This document shows, piece after piece, positions 14,925-23,055 of a DNA stretch of 30,498 nucleotides. The translations under genes and the position numbers were made by a program. This DNA is from a virus. The first letter of the stretch is position 1, and each line of letters begins with the position of its first letter. The notes below the pieces were generated by a model. It ran no database searches. It worked only from the letters and a program-made list of their open reading frames with translations, and had not been told where the DNA came from. The stretch is taken from positions 1 to 30,498 of IMG/VR virus record IMGVR_UViG_3300042691_006459; one strand, 5' to 3'.

Positions 14925-16379
14925 ATGGCACGCTTCGGAACAGGTATTCAAGCTGGTCTTGGTCGCATTGATTACACGCCCTATACTCAGGGTGCTATTT
15001 CTGGCGCACAAAACATTGGCCGCGGGCTTGCCAGCATTGGAGATGTAGCTGGAACCGCGATCACTTCATACTTCAAGCGCAAGGAAGAAGAAGACAGGAT
15101 CGCCAAGGATACCGATGCCTTCAAAACGATTGCTACTAAGCCGGAAAACAAAGCAATTTTCGAGGCTTTAAACCTTTATAAAAACGATGGTTCGTTTGAT
15201 GATGCCACGGCTAAGGCTTATATTCGCGAGCGTGGAATCACGGGAACCGTTGGACTAGCAAACACTCTTAGTGGCCTGCAAAATCAGGCCAAGGCGGATG
15301 CCTCTCAGCGCAAGGCCATTGAGTATTCTACGATTCTTGAGCTAGGCGCAGGAAAGGTTCCAACTCCGTATTCCAACGAATTCGTTAAGAAGAGCTTTAC
15401 GCCAGAAGAACAGGCACTTGGTAAGGACATTTACATCAAGCGTGCTACTGCTCAGGCAAATCTCGCTAAGGCCCAACAAGAGCTTCAGGGCGGAGGACAG
15501 GCTCCTACGGCAGAAATGCGTAATGCAGATGCCATCATTGCTGGAGAGATTGCGGCTGGTATGTTGCCCCGCGATCCAATCGCCATTGCTGGTCGCCGTG
15601 CAGAGCTGATTGGTGCTGGTGGCCGTGAACCGGGATCTGCCTACGATAACGCTGGCACCTACGTCCTTCGTAAAGACCAGACCAATCCAATTACTGCGGT
15701 TAAGAACCGCAAGACGGGTCAAATTGGAACGATTGGCAACGATGGTAAATTCCAAGTTCTTGATAGCGGCACCTATATGCCGATTATCACATCGGAAGCT
15801 AACCCATTCCTCAATGAAGAGAGCTTTAAGAAGCTGTCCGATCAGTTGCTTGAGCAGGAAAACGGAATCAAGTCGGTTAATCGCTTCCTAAAGAATACTG
15901 AAAATATTTCTCCCGCTGGTATTCAGCGCGGACTCGATAAATTGTCCCTGAATGTGAAAAGCATTATGGGGCTTAAAGAAAGTGATTTGTCTGAGTCAGA
16001 ACGGGCTTTGGGTTTGGCTGGTGCTCAACAGCAACGCCTTCTTGGCGCGTTGCGTACTACGATTCTTGGTCCCGGCGTTCTAACTGAAATTGATGCCCAG
16101 CGCATTCTTGATGCTGTTGGCGGAGACGTTAGCGCATTAACAACCAATGTTGCACTCGCGCAGGAGCTTGTTGGAGAAATCCTGCAAGAGAAGATTAATG
16201 CCTACGAGCAGAACCTAGATATTTACAATACTCAGGTTGCCGGACGCTATGGGCGTGCTGGATTTAAACAGCGTCCAAAGATTCAGGCATTTATCCCAAA
16301 TAACAACCAAGATAGTAAATCGGGTGATGGGAAGCCACGCAAGGGAGTTATTAGCGTTCGCGATGTTACTACTCAATGA
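14925..16379 (+). CDS. Internal virion-type structural protein
   Basis: A 484-residue mostly helical protein with a glycine-rich start (MARFGTGIQAGLGRIDYTPY). Its first 60 residues look like an amphipathic tail-protein N-terminus, then come charged helices (YFKRKEEEDRIAKDTDAFKT, region 50-70) and Ala-rich helices. Around residues 250-280 a beta-type turn appears (AVKNRKTGQIGTIGNDGKFQVL). The tail end is hydrophilic (NNNQDSKSGDGKPRKG). No enzyme motif was seen. With its neighbours it probably forms the set of ejected or core proteins of a short-tailed virion. It ends in an ATGA overlap with the next gene. Confidence 0.6.
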   Translation: MARFGTGIQAGLGRIDYTPYTQGAISGAQNIGRGLASIGDVAGTAITSYFKRKEEEDRIAKDTDAFKTIATKPENKAIFEALNLYKNDGSFDDATAKAYIRERGITGTVGLANTLSGLQNQAKADASQRKAIEYSTILELGAGKVPTPYSNEFVKKSFTPEEQALGKDIYIKRATAQANLAKAQQELQGGGQAPTAEMRNADAIIAGEIAAGMLPRDPIAIAGRRAELIGAGGREPGSAYDNAGTYVLRKDQTNPITAVKNRKTGQIGTIGNDGKFQVLDSGTYMPIITSEANPFLNEESFKKLSDQLLEQENGIKSVNRFLKNTENISPAGIQRGLDKLSLNVKSIMGLKESDLSESERALGLAGAQQQRLLGALRTTILGPGVLTEIDAQRILDAVGGDVSALTTNVALAQELVGEILQEKINAYEQNLDIYNTQVAGRYGRAGFKQRPKIQAFIPNNNQDSKSGDGKPRKGVISVRDVTTQ

Positions 16380-18082
16380 ATCCGTACGAAATCACTATTG
16401 GTGGAAAAGTTTATACCGTTACCGCTGACTCTCAGGAGGAGGCTGAAGGCATGGCTCGCGAAGAGGCTGCACGCATAGCCAATGGAACCAGTAACTTTTT
16501 AAAAAATCCTACTGCTCCAGAGGTTGCTCCAGCCGATAGGCCAAAAAATATTCGTTTTCTTCCTAAAGAGCAAAGCCTGCTCGAAACCATTTCTCAAATG
16601 GGAATTGAGGCTGGTGCTGAAGCTGCTGGTGCTACGCTTGGACAAGCTCTTGGTGCTCCCCTAGCTCCCGCTACATTTGGCGCATCTATTCCCATTGGAG
16701 GAGCTACCGGCGCAACCGCTGGTTATCTTACTGGAAAAGCAATTACTGGTAATCGTCCTACGGTTGGCGAGGCCGCTGCCGCCGCCGCTACGGGTGCAAT
16801 TCCCGGTGCGACACAGGCTAAGATGGTTGCTAGAGCTGGAGCTAATGCAGTTGCACGCGCAGCAGCTAAAGAGGCTTTGATCAATGTTGGTGCTTCAGCT
16901 ACGCAATCAGCCATTGATCGCGGTGAGCTTCCATCAGCAGAACAAGCAGTATTTGCTGCTGGTGGTGGTGCCCTTGGCGCAGTAGCTTCTCCAGCGGTAA
17001 GTCGTTTTCTTACAGATAATGTGCCACTAACTAAGGCACTTAAAAACGATATTGATAAAACAGTTCAGCAGGAGACCACCCGTCTTGCTACTGAGCGCGG
17101 CATCAAGATTTTGCCCAGCAGCGTTAAGGCCAATCAGGTTGTTGGCGCACTTGAGTTCTTGGCCGGACCATCAGACACGGTGCGTGAGTACGCCCATAAG
17201 AATGCTGCTGTTACGCTTGCCCTTGTTCGCAAGGAGCTTGGGATGCCTGTTGATGCCGTAATTGACATTCCGGCCATTAAGGCTGTTAAAGCCGAAGCTG
17301 GTGCTGCGTATGATGAGGCGGCTAAGGTTAGTCCGCGTGCCGCTACTGCGCTTGAAGAGTTCAAGAAGAACCGTGACTTTGCCCAAAGCTATTTCTTAAG
17401 TGCAAACCAGCTTACGGCTAAACAGCGCACGGAAGCCCTTGAGCAGGCTAAGGCTTATCAGGCTAAGGCCGATGCCTATTGGAAAGTTATCGCCAAGGAG
17501 GCTGATGCTTCTGGCAAGAAGGGTCCGGGTGGAGAACGCTTCATTGACTATCTTGAGGCTCAAAAGAAGCGTTATGCCAAGGCTGCTATCGTTGAAGAAG
17601 CCTTTGGTGAGGGTTCTGGCGTTGTTGCAGCCGACATCATTAGCAAGGCTCGGGAGAATGGCGGTAAGCTACTTGATGGTGAGCTTCAGGTGATTCATCG
17701 CCTTGCCCAAGCCTTCCCGCGTGAAATGTCAGATCCTGCTGGCAAGTCTTTGCCAACGATGAGTTTTAATCGTTTGGTGACACTTGCTGCTGCTGGAGGC
17801 GCGGCTTATGGTGGTGCTCAGGGATATCTAGATCCCAAAACCGCAGCTCTTATTGCTGGTCTTTCTGTTTCTGCCCCACGGATGGCGCGTACTGCTCTTT
17901 CTTCTGATGCCATTCAGAAGAACTTCCTAAATAAGAACTTTGTGCAAAGCCTGCCGCCCGACTTTACGGCTAATCTCACCGACAAGTACATCAAGTCGGC
18001 TTCCCGCACTCAGAAGCAGGAAGAAACTGCCCCAGCGGCTGGATTCAAACCGCGCACGCTAGGCAGGACGTTTGCCCCCTAA
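16376..18082 (+). CDS. Large Ala/Gly-rich internal virion or ejection protein, end of the late operon
   Basis: A 568-residue protein. The first ~35 residues (MNPYEITIGGKVYTVTADSQ, then EEAEGMAREEAARIA) resemble a small beta-alpha N-terminal domain. Residues about 75-190 are Ala/Gly-rich with glycine-zipper-like stretches (GAEAAGATLGQALGAPLAP, GATGATAGYLTGKAITG, AAAAAATGAIPGATQ) and may insert in membrane during ejection. The C-terminal half is charged helix ending in a hydrophobic AAAGGAAYGG zone (about 470-480). No catalytic motif was seen. Its TAA at 18080-18082 overlaps the opposing gene's stop. Confidence 0.6.
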   Translation: MNPYEITIGGKVYTVTADSQEEAEGMAREEAARIANGTSNFLKNPTAPEVAPADRPKNIRFLPKEQSLLETISQMGIEAGAEAAGATLGQALGAPLAPATFGASIPIGGATGATAGYLTGKAITGNRPTVGEAAAAAATGAIPGATQAKMVARAGANAVARAAAKEALINVGASATQSAIDRGELPSAEQAVFAAGGGALGAVASPAVSRFLTDNVPLTKALKNDIDKTVQQETTRLATERGIKILPSSVKANQVVGALEFLAGPSDTVREYAHKNAAVTLALVRKELGMPVDAVIDIPAIKAVKAEAGAAYDEAAKVSPRAATALEEFKKNRDFAQSYFLSANQLTAKQRTEALEQAKAYQAKADAYWKVIAKEADASGKKGPGGERFIDYLEAQKKRYAKAAIVEEAFGEGSGVVAADIISKARENGGKLLDGELQVIHRLAQAFPREMSDPAGKSLPTMSFNRLVTLAAAGGAAYGGAQGYLDPKTAALIAGLSVSAPRMARTALSSDAIQKNFLNKNFVQSLPPDFTANLTDKYIKSASRTQKQEETAPAAGFKPRTLGRTFAP

Positions 18083-19062
18083 TTCAGGGCGCGGCCATTA
18101 ACGATCCGGTAGTTGTGGACGTGAAACTCGTCCCCATCTAGGTGGATGATGGCTGCGCCGTGATTGTAGCTGTTATACGGGGAGTAGGCAGGGTGGAGGT
18201 CCGATAGGCACCCCACGCTCCAAGTGGTCGTTATAGAGCCGTCTAGGGCCGTTTCCGTGTGCTCTGACGTGCGATGGTGATGGCCCACCATACAGCTCTG
18301 CTTGGCCTTGAGGTAGGCTCCGCGAGCAGGGTTCACCGGCGGCGCGAAGCCCTTGAAGAACTCATGCCCGTGCATCACCGCCAGCCCGCCCACCATGATG
18401 ATGCGCTTGTCCGTGACGTACTCGATGTCGTGTTCGTCAAAGGCCAAGAGGTTCTCCAGCGCGAACTCATCCAAATGGAAGATTTCCGGAGCCTTGGTCA
18501 TCATGTAGGTCTTGAAGCGGTCCTCATGGTTGCCGTCGCGCCAGACGATGCGAGCATCAGGGAACCGCTCACGGAGGTAGGCCAGTAGCTCGTTGGTCGT
18601 GTCCCGCTCCTGCTTGAAGTTGCGGGCGCGAGGATCACGGACGAACGTGGACAGGGAGTGGCAGTCGATGGTGTCGCCGTTGAGGATGATGCCGTCTACG
18701 TCCTCCTTCAGCGCACGCTTCACCGCGCACTCAATAGCCGCTGGGGTGTGGTAGGGAACGTGGATGTCAGACAGGATAGCCACCTTCTCCACCCCATCCA
18801 TGATGAATGGCGTGAACTCACGGGTGACGGATGCCGGGATTTGGCGCACAGGTGTAGTGGGCTGCTCCAGATTTCGGAACTCTCTAGCCTCTTTACCCTT
18901 GGCCCCACGGCGGTAACGAATGGCAGAGTAGGCAGCGTCATAGCCAGACCAAAGGAGCGAGTGCTCCTTGTACATGATGCGAGCCAGTTGACGACTCGGC
19001 AGGGTTGGATGCGCGGCGAGGTACTCCTCAACTACGGCGGCAACATCAGGGTTGTTGGGCAT
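18079..19062 (-). CDS. Metallophosphoesterase with N-terminal helix-turn-helix-like domain
   Basis: A 327-residue protein of the calcineurin-like phosphoesterase family. Counting from the ATG at 19062, the metal motifs are D99-I-H101, G129-D130 (NGDTID), G177-N178-H179-E180, H231-G-H233 and the H261-H-H263 group, all in the expected order. Such enzymes cleave phosphomonoesters, phosphodiesters or cyclic nucleotides. Residues 1-75 (LPSRQLARIMYKEHSLLWSG then AIRYRRGAKGK) look like a small DNA-binding or protein-binding helix bundle. A GTG two codons upstream (19068) is an alternative start; neither has a clear SD, and the frame overlaps the preceding gene. Last gene of the minus operon. Confidence 0.85.
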   Translation of the reverse strand: MPNNPDVAAVVEEYLAAHPTLPSRQLARIMYKEHSLLWSGYDAAYSAIRYRRGAKGKEAREFRNLEQPTTPVRQIPASVTREFTPFIMDGVEKVAILSDIHVPYHTPAAIECAVKRALKEDVDGIILNGDTIDCHSLSTFVRDPRARNFKQERDTTNELLAYLRERFPDARIVWRDGNHEDRFKTYMMTKAPEIFHLDEFALENLLAFDEHDIEYVTDKRIIMVGGLAVMHGHEFFKGFAPPVNPARGAYLKAKQSCMVGHHHRTSEHTETALDGSITTTWSVGCLSDLHPAYSPYNSYNHGAAIIHLDGDEFHVHNYRIVNGRALN

Positions 19063-19264
19063 GGACACTCAGGATAGCACGGTCGATTGCTGCGCGTAGT
19101 GAAGGTCCATCGGTAATCATTAAGTGTTCCTGAGATTCGTCCATGTAGACAATCTTGAACACGGGGTCTCCGTCATTGTTGATGATGAACTGAATCTCGA
19201 TGACGTATTGCTCAATCCAGTTTATTCTGTTTTCGTCTTCTGGCTGGTCTAGTTTTGGGATCAT
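19046..19264 (-). CDS. Hypothetical 72-residue protein
   Basis: A small acidic protein (MIPKLDQPEDENRINWIEQY) with a central strand (VIEIQFIINNDGDPVFKIVYM) and a helical end. It overlaps the HNH gene upstream by 53 bases and the phosphoesterase downstream by about 17-23 bases, which shows how tightly the operon is packed. No motif recognised. The fold might be a small alpha/beta subunit or inhibitor, but nothing in the sequence decides. Confidence 0.55.
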   Translation of the reverse strand: MIPKLDQPEDENRINWIEQYVIEIQFIINNDGDPVFKIVYMDESQEHLMITDGPSLRAAIDRAILSVHAQQP

Positions 19265-19640
19265 GGGTTATGTTTTTATGGCAGGGCTTACATATCACCT
19301 GCAAATCTTTTACCTCGCAGAACAGGCGTTCCACAAAGCCGGGGAGATCGGAGTAGCCCTTGAGTGAGCCGCACTCCACGACGTGATGCACTTGGGTGTT
19401 CTTTTGGAGGAACCACCCACCGCACACGCCGCATTGATATTCGTTTTTCTGTAGCTTGTTTGGCCCCTTGTAGGGGCGTTTAGCCGCATTGCGGCATTGA
19501 TAGTTGACGGGGTAGCGAGTGAAGGCACGCCGCAGGGCAGAGCGGATGAAGCCCCAGTAGCGGGCCTCTGTCCATGTGCCGCCGCAGCGCGTCTTCTCTG
19601 GCTTAGGCACTAGGCTTGGCCTTTTTCTGAGCGTCTTCAA
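19212..19640 (-). CDS. HNH-type endonuclease-like zinc protein
   Basis: A 142-residue protein. It has a basic N-terminus (residues 1-20) then a helical region, and a zinc/HNH core with C70-x2-C73 (QCGVCGGWF), H85-H86 (VHHVVEC) and C117-x2-C120-H121 (ICKPCHK), then a Lys/Arg-rich tail. That series (CxxC, HH, CxxCH) is typical of HNH nucleases such as those near phage packaging or replication genes. The start at 19640 overlaps the upstream coiled-coil gene by 38 bases; a later start at residue about 11 is possible. It probably nicks DNA in packaging, recombination or host takeover. Confidence 0.75.
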   Translation of the reverse strand: MKTLRKRPSLVPKPEKTRCGGTWTEARYWGFIRSALRRAFTRYPVNYQCRNAAKRPYKGPNKLQKNEYQCGVCGGWFLQKNTQVHHVVECGSLKGYSDLPGFVERLFCEVKDLQVICKPCHKNITHDPKTRPARRRKQNKLD

Positions 19641-19836
19641 TTGAAGAGCAAATGTTCTCTGGTACTAATTTGTACCAATGTTGAACAAGTGAGCGCAGCG
19701 CGGCGTTCTCGCGTTCGAGTTCGCGGGTGAATTCGGGGGAAACAAACTCTTGCGGCTCAGACGAAAGCCCCCAATGTCCGACAAAAGCAACGTCCACGTC
19801 TCGGACCGCTGCGTCAGTTCGTGGAGTGTCGCTCAC
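19603..19836 (-). CDS. SDTPRTDAA-type coiled-coil protein, short paralogue
   Basis: A 77-residue protein from GTG 19836, which overlaps the upstream stop (GTGA) with an AAGGAGG seven bases before it. It starts MSDTPRTDAAV, continues DVDVAFVGHWGLSSEP and has a zipper core ELERENAALRSL (residues about 40-50). The first ~50 residues are nearly the same as in the 23367 gene (DVDVAF.....GL.SEP......P.F.RELERENAALRSL), after which the two part. It is thus one member of a local family. The function is unknown. The C-terminus is helical and charged (SSIEDAQKKAKPSA). Confidence 0.75.
   Translation of the reverse strand: MSDTPRTDAAVRDVDVAFVGHWGLSSEPQEFVSPEFTRELERENAALRSLVQHWYKLVPENICSSIEDAQKKAKPSA
19694..19725 (-). 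repeat. LERENAALR-encoding dispersed repeat, copy 1
   Basis: One copy of the ~31-bp unit whose core CGCAGCGCGGCGTTCTCGCG (plus-strand reading) is also found exactly at 20219 and 23758 and nearly exactly at 20134, 23611, 20029 and 24209. On the minus strand it encodes RENAALR within a leucine zipper. Confidence 0.8.
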
Positions 19837-20318
19837 GGCTGCGCCTCCTTTCGGGCTTTAATTAAAGCCGTATTTGCGATTGACGGACAATCGCAACCGT
19901 AAGGGCAAATGCCGTCTCCATGCGGTGAATTCTGATCATATTTGGCTATCGTCTTTAACGCCTCTAGCAGCGCGGAGTTTTGGTTCACAAGTACGCTTAT
20001 CTCATCCCAACTGACTTTCATCTTTTCACGCAATGCCGCGTTTTCGCGTTCAAGCTGTTCGATCCTCCCTCGCAACGAGTATTCACGCTCGCTGCCCTTA
20101 GCGTTGAGCGTGCATTGCTCTTTCACCTCCTCCCGCAGCGCGGCGTTCTCGCCGTTCAATCGGTAGCGTTCCACAGCATCTTCGCACGCCATGTCGTGTG
20201 CTTTGCGGTTCTCCTCCCGCAGCGCGGCGTTCTCGCGTTGGAGCTGTTGCATTTTTTGCAGCAGCTCCTCCATCTCGGTCAGGTTGGAATTACTCCAAGA
20301 TTGTGTGTCTTTGTTCAT
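19833..20318 (-). CDS. Coiled-coil protein with three REN/GENAALR zipper units and a CPYGCDC motif
   Basis: A 161-residue, almost entirely helical protein. Zipper units are QLQRENAALREEN (residues about 25-37), LNGENAALREEV (about 54-65) and QLERENAALREKM (about 88-100), with NQNSALLEALK continuing the heptads. Near the C-terminus, ICPYGCDCPS (about 137-146) gives a Cys-rich turn that may bind a metal. It ends IKARKEAQP, and those last codons contain the AAGGAGG that serves the next gene. The start ATG overlaps the SWIM gene stop. It probably self-assembles or pairs with the sister coiled-coil proteins; the function is unknown. Confidence 0.75.
   Translation of the reverse strand: MNKDTQSWSNSNLTEMEELLQKMQQLQRENAALREENRKAHDMACEDAVERYRLNGENAALREEVKEQCTLNAKGSEREYSLRGRIEQLERENAALREKMKVSWDEISVLVNQNSALLEALKTIAKYDQNSPHGDGICPYGCDCPSIANTALIKARKEAQP
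19844..19850 (-). promoter_or_regulatory. SD AAGGAGG inside the 3' codons of the upstream gene
   Basis: On the minus strand AAGGAGG sits seven bases before GTG 19836 and at the same time encodes the Lys-Glu-Ala part of the upstream C-terminus KEAQP-stop. Confidence 0.85.
20029..20249 (-). repeat. Three copies of the dispersed zipper-encoding repeat
   Basis: Copies start at 20029, 20134 and 20219 (plus-strand coordinates) in one gene. The third is identical to copies at 19694 and 23758 over the 20-base core, and the second differs only at the end of the core. Confidence 0.8.
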
Positions 20319-20581
20319 GCTCTTCCGTTCATTGAGTCTAATACCAAGCTACCTAGCTCAACCAAACAGGCGTTGATATGTTTGCAGCGGGTGGCCTCTG
20401 GCTTCCCATACTGCACAATCTTGCCCGTCCTGTTAAGGATTGGTAGGCGGCGCGTGCTGAAGTCGGTGCAGCTACACTCCCCGTTGCCTTTGTGTTCGCT
20501 CAGGTCAACGAGGTAGTATTGCTGATGCACCGTCTCAGACAGCACCTCATAGGTGAGTTTGTCTCTAGTCGTTACGAGCAT
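20315..20581 (-). CDS. SWIM-type zinc finger-like protein
   Basis: An 88-residue protein. C36-x-C38 (GECSCTDF), a spacer of 27 residues, then C66-K-H68 (TRCKHINACL) fit the SWIM zinc finger CxCx(n)CxH. SWIM domains bind DNA or proteins and occur in Swi2-type helicases and in recombination factors (Sws1/Zswim7). Here it is free-standing. An N-terminal strand (DKLTYEVLSETV ... YYLVDLSEHK) completes a small fold. It overlaps the upstream gene by 17 bases, and its TGA overlaps the next ATG. A role in phage recombination or mRNA control is possible. Confidence 0.75.
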   Translation of the reverse strand: MLVTTRDKLTYEVLSETVHQQYYLVDLSEHKGNGECSCTDFSTRRLPILNRTGKIVQYGKPEATRCKHINACLVELGSLVLDSMNGRA

Positions 20582-20783
20582 CGTCGTAGGGCAACGTGGT
20601 GGTCATCACCGTGTACGCCTCCACGCCGTTCTTTACGCTCTCGGTGAGAGCCTTGTGCCGCTCAAGGGCGGCGAAGAAATCCTTGGGGTTCCCCGTTTCA
20701 AGGGAGGCAAGCACGTCGTGTTGGCCTGCCTCAAGGATGCGGATATAGTTAGCTTCAATCTGATCGAGGTCCATGTTTGTCAT
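20565..20783 (-). CDS. Hypothetical helical protein, 72 residues
   Basis: I place the start at ATG 20783 because it overlaps the HNH gene stop as ATGA, the junction type used throughout this operon; a start farther upstream would lie in the HNH frame. The protein (MTNMDLDQIEANYIR, then ETGNPKDFFAALERHKALTE) is a charged helical protein without recognised motifs. Its middle repeats short amphipathic helices that could serve as a DNA- or protein-binding adaptor. No function can be given. Confidence 0.65.
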   Translation of the reverse strand: MTNMDLDQIEANYIRILEAGQHDVLASLETGNPKDFFAALERHKALTESVKNGVEAYTVMTTTLPYDDARND

Positions 20784-21088
20784 CTTGGTAGCATATATCC
20801 CCGCTCGTATGCCCATTGCGGGTGGTAGTGAATTTTGTTATGTGACTCGCGGCATACAGCGAGCCAATGAGTTGTGTCGTTCAGTCTGCCGTGCCAACGT
20901 CCCCGGCGGTGGTGGATGTCCTCCGAGGCCGGGGCGTCGAGCGGCTGGCCTTCGTACTTGAGGCCGTTCTCTTGGAGCCATACCTCGCAATACGGATGAG
21001 CCTCAAGGTAGGCTTTACGGAGCTTCGCATATTCTCGTAGCTCCTTGGACCTTTTGCTGCTCACCCGCTTGAGAGGGCTACGCTTCAC
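20780..21088 (-). CDS. HNH endonuclease-like protein
   Basis: A 102-residue protein from GTG 21088 (GTGA overlap with the upstream stop). It has a basic N-terminus (KRSPLKRVSSKRSKELREYA), C34, and a classic HNH core: IHHRRGRWHGRLND (residues 58-71), LAVCRESHNKIH (76-87) and a C-terminal HPQWAYERGYM. That is the phage NinG/Lambda-type HNH signature where the HH pair, Asn-Asp and the H of HNKIH bind metal. It may act on replication intermediates or host DNA. One of two HNH genes in this operon. Confidence 0.8.
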   Translation of the reverse strand: MKRSPLKRVSSKRSKELREYAKLRKAYLEAHPYCEVWLQENGLKYEGQPLDAPASEDIHHRRGRWHGRLNDTTHWLAVCRESHNKIHYHPQWAYERGYMLPR

Positions 21089-21306
21089 CGGATGGCTTCT
21101 TCCAAGTCAGCGATCACTTCGTCGATTGCATCAGCCACTTCGCCGCTTGGGCGAAACTTGGCAATGATCTGGTGCAGCTCGTCGATAGCGTCTTTGATGG
21201 CAGCGATCTTCTCAATGTTGCTGATGTCGGCCTCCTTGAGGTCATCACGCAGAGCGTTGTTGTCGCGGTACAGGTTGAGCAGTTCTTGTTGGTTGTCTGT
21301 GTTCAT
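21085..21306 (-). CDS. Small coiled-coil protein, diverged member of the zipper family
   Basis: A 73-residue acidic helix. It starts MNTDNQQELLNLYRDNNALR, where LYRDNNALRDDL is a diverged form of LERENAALREEL, and continues IEKIAAIKDAIDELHQIIAK and ADAIDEVIADLEEAIR. The ATG overlaps the helicase stop (ATGA). Such acidic partners beside a replicative helicase are often loader or accessory subunits, but no motif shows that here. Confidence 0.65.
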   Translation of the reverse strand: MNTDNQQELLNLYRDNNALRDDLKEADISNIEKIAAIKDAIDELHQIIAKFRPSGEVADAIDEVIADLEEAIR

Positions 21307-22565
21307 GTTGTTCTCTCGATGAATTTGGTGTGCGGGGCGAAGAAGGTCAAGCGTGTTTGGTAGAGTGCGCCGTCTCTGTTCTTAAGTTGATAGAGTTCTT
21401 GGAGGTATTCGCTACGATCATAACCCTGTAGCTGTCCCGAGTCGTCCTTGGATGGACGGTGCAGGGCAAGCACACGATGGGCATCCTCCTCAATGCTTCC
21501 GGTGTCGCGGAAGTCGGTGCGCCCCGGTGGACGGTCCTCACGTTCGTTGCCACGGTTGAGTTGGGCAGCGACAATGAGGGTGCAGCCGAGGGCTTTCTTG
21601 AGCGGGATCATACTTTTGCTCAGCTTGGTCATCCGCTCATAGGCACCGTCTGCGTTCACCTTGATAAGGCCGAGGTAGTCGATGAGCACTAGATCTGGCT
21701 TCCATGTGGCAGCGATGAGGCGGCAGCGGGCTTCTATTTGCTCAAGGCTGAGATCGCGCTCAAAAACCAGCAGAGGCTTCTCCTTGAGCTTCGCCACCTC
21801 GTTCACGAGATCATCCTGCTTGGCCTTAAACTCCTCACGGATGCGGCGGAGGTTAACTCCCGCACGTTGCGCCGCCATCTGCAACACCACCGCCCTTGCT
21901 GATGTCTCTAACGTGAAGTAGGCCACACGCAGTCCGCGATACAGATTATGGTGCGCGAGTTGTGCCATGAAAGAGCTTTTGCCAGTTGAGGTGCGTGCGC
22001 CGAGGATGACGTACTCATGCATCCCAATAGCCCCTGCCCCTTCATCAAAGCGGCGTAGACCTGTAACGACAACCTTCTCATCAGCCGTGTTGCCCGTAAT
22101 CTGTCCCGTGATCCATGCGACGGCTTCTTCCACGGTTTCAGGCAGACTTGCCTCCGTTCGTTCCTCTGGCTTGAGGTGCTCGGCTAGAGCCTCCACCGTT
22201 TCCTTGATGTCCTTGTAGGGCTTGCCGTCGTCAATCAGGGACAAGGCGTCGTTCAATGCAGGCCGTAGCTGGGCGATGATGCCAGCCTCCAGCACACGGC
22301 TCAGGGCTTTCTTGCCGTGGGTCTGAGTAGGTGCCGAGGCTTCGCACGCAAGCAACTCATCGGCGGGGCAGTCGGTTCCCATCTCCAAAAAGATGGCCTG
22401 CATATCCGTCAACTTGCTGTTGGTGCGCGAGTCCAGCAGTTGCAGCCAGATGCGCTTTCGGTCGTCGGATGTAAACGCATCAGCCTTCAGCCCGCTGCCA
22501 ATGGCATGGTCGATGAGTGTCGGCTCCAACATACAGGAGCCTAGAAATACCTGTTCGTAATTCAT
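21303..22565 (-). CDS. Replicative DNA helicase, DnaB family
   Basis: A 420-residue hexameric-type helicase. Residues 1-130 match the DnaB N-terminal domain (YEQVFLGSCMLEPTLI, then DDRKRIWLQLLD), and the RecA-type motor has Walker A GARTSTGKSS (189-198), FTLETSAR with E220, Walker B DLVLIDYLGL (291-300), AQLNRGNE (334-341) and DFRDTGSIEEDA (351-362). It unwinds the phage fork. It is a little shorter than bacterial DnaB (~470). The leader is A-rich without SD (AGAAAAACAGAATG). No DnaC-like loader or primase is recognised nearby. Confidence 0.92.
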   Translation of the reverse strand: MNYEQVFLGSCMLEPTLIDHAIGSGLKADAFTSDDRKRIWLQLLDSRTNSKLTDMQAIFLEMGTDCPADELLACEASAPTQTHGKKALSRVLEAGIIAQLRPALNDALSLIDDGKPYKDIKETVEALAEHLKPEERTEASLPETVEEAVAWITGQITGNTADEKVVVTGLRRFDEGAGAIGMHEYVILGARTSTGKSSFMAQLAHHNLYRGLRVAYFTLETSARAVVLQMAAQRAGVNLRRIREEFKAKQDDLVNEVAKLKEKPLLVFERDLSLEQIEARCRLIAATWKPDLVLIDYLGLIKVNADGAYERMTKLSKSMIPLKKALGCTLIVAAQLNRGNEREDRPPGRTDFRDTGSIEEDAHRVLALHRPSKDDSGQLQGYDRSEYLQELYQLKNRDGALYQTRLTFFAPHTKFIERTT

Positions 22566-22574
22566 TCTGTTTTT

Positions 22575-23054
22575 CTAAAATAAGTTTGGTTCAAAAAAGC
22601 GAAACATATCAATCGGCAGATAGCCGTTGAGCCGCGTAACCTCTCCACCGTTGCACGTCCGCTGAGTTACGGTGTGTTCTTTAACAATCCCCGGTGCAAT
22701 GGTGCCGTCTCGATGGACGGCGTTAGCAATGAGCACCTCGTCGTCAGGAATGCTGTACAGGACAACGAAGCCCGGGACGTAAAGAGCCGTGGCTACGTCA
22801 ACGAGTGCCTCAACTTTAGTCCACGTCAGAATGAGTGAACCAAAGCGGTTGAACTCATCAATCGAGTTGTTGCGGCACTTGATTTCAGCGACGGCAACCA
22901 GCCTGCCGTTGCGGGTGACTATGATGTCGAGTGAGGCGGGAGCGTTGATTGGCGTGTGGTAAATGGCGCAGTCCGTGAAGTACGAACGCATCCTTTCAAT
23001 CACACGCTTCTCGTGCTCAACGTATTGTTGGCCGCGAGGTGTGAGAATGTCCAT
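22575..23054 (-). CDS. PD-(D/E)XK nuclease-like protein
   Basis: A 159-residue protein. The start is ATG 23054, with AGGGAG about ten bases upstream and just after the preceding stop; upstream in-frame residues lie in the other gene. D43 (SLDIIV) and E57-I-K59 (VAEIKC) with a strand-turn between (TRNGRLVAV) are the D-x13-ExK core of PD-(D/E)XK nucleases. The order of helix, strand and active site resembles phage endonucleases of the restriction or resolvase kind. It lies between the zipper cassette array and the helicase, which suits processing of replication intermediates. Function not proven. Confidence 0.7.
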   Translation of the reverse strand: MDILTPRGQQYVEHEKRVIERMRSYFTDCAIYHTPINAPASLDIIVTRNGRLVAVAEIKCRNNSIDEFNRFGSLILTWTKVEALVDVATALYVPGFVVLYSIPDDEVLIANAVHRDGTIAPGIVKEHTVTQRTCNGGEVTRLNGYLPIDMFRFFEPNLF

Positions 23055-23055
23055 G

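Noticed and set aside
19980-20516. Plus-strand frame opposite the zipper gene
   Set aside because: It is the mirror of the repeated LERENAALR units (hence repeated Phe/Arg phrases) and has no start site or family.
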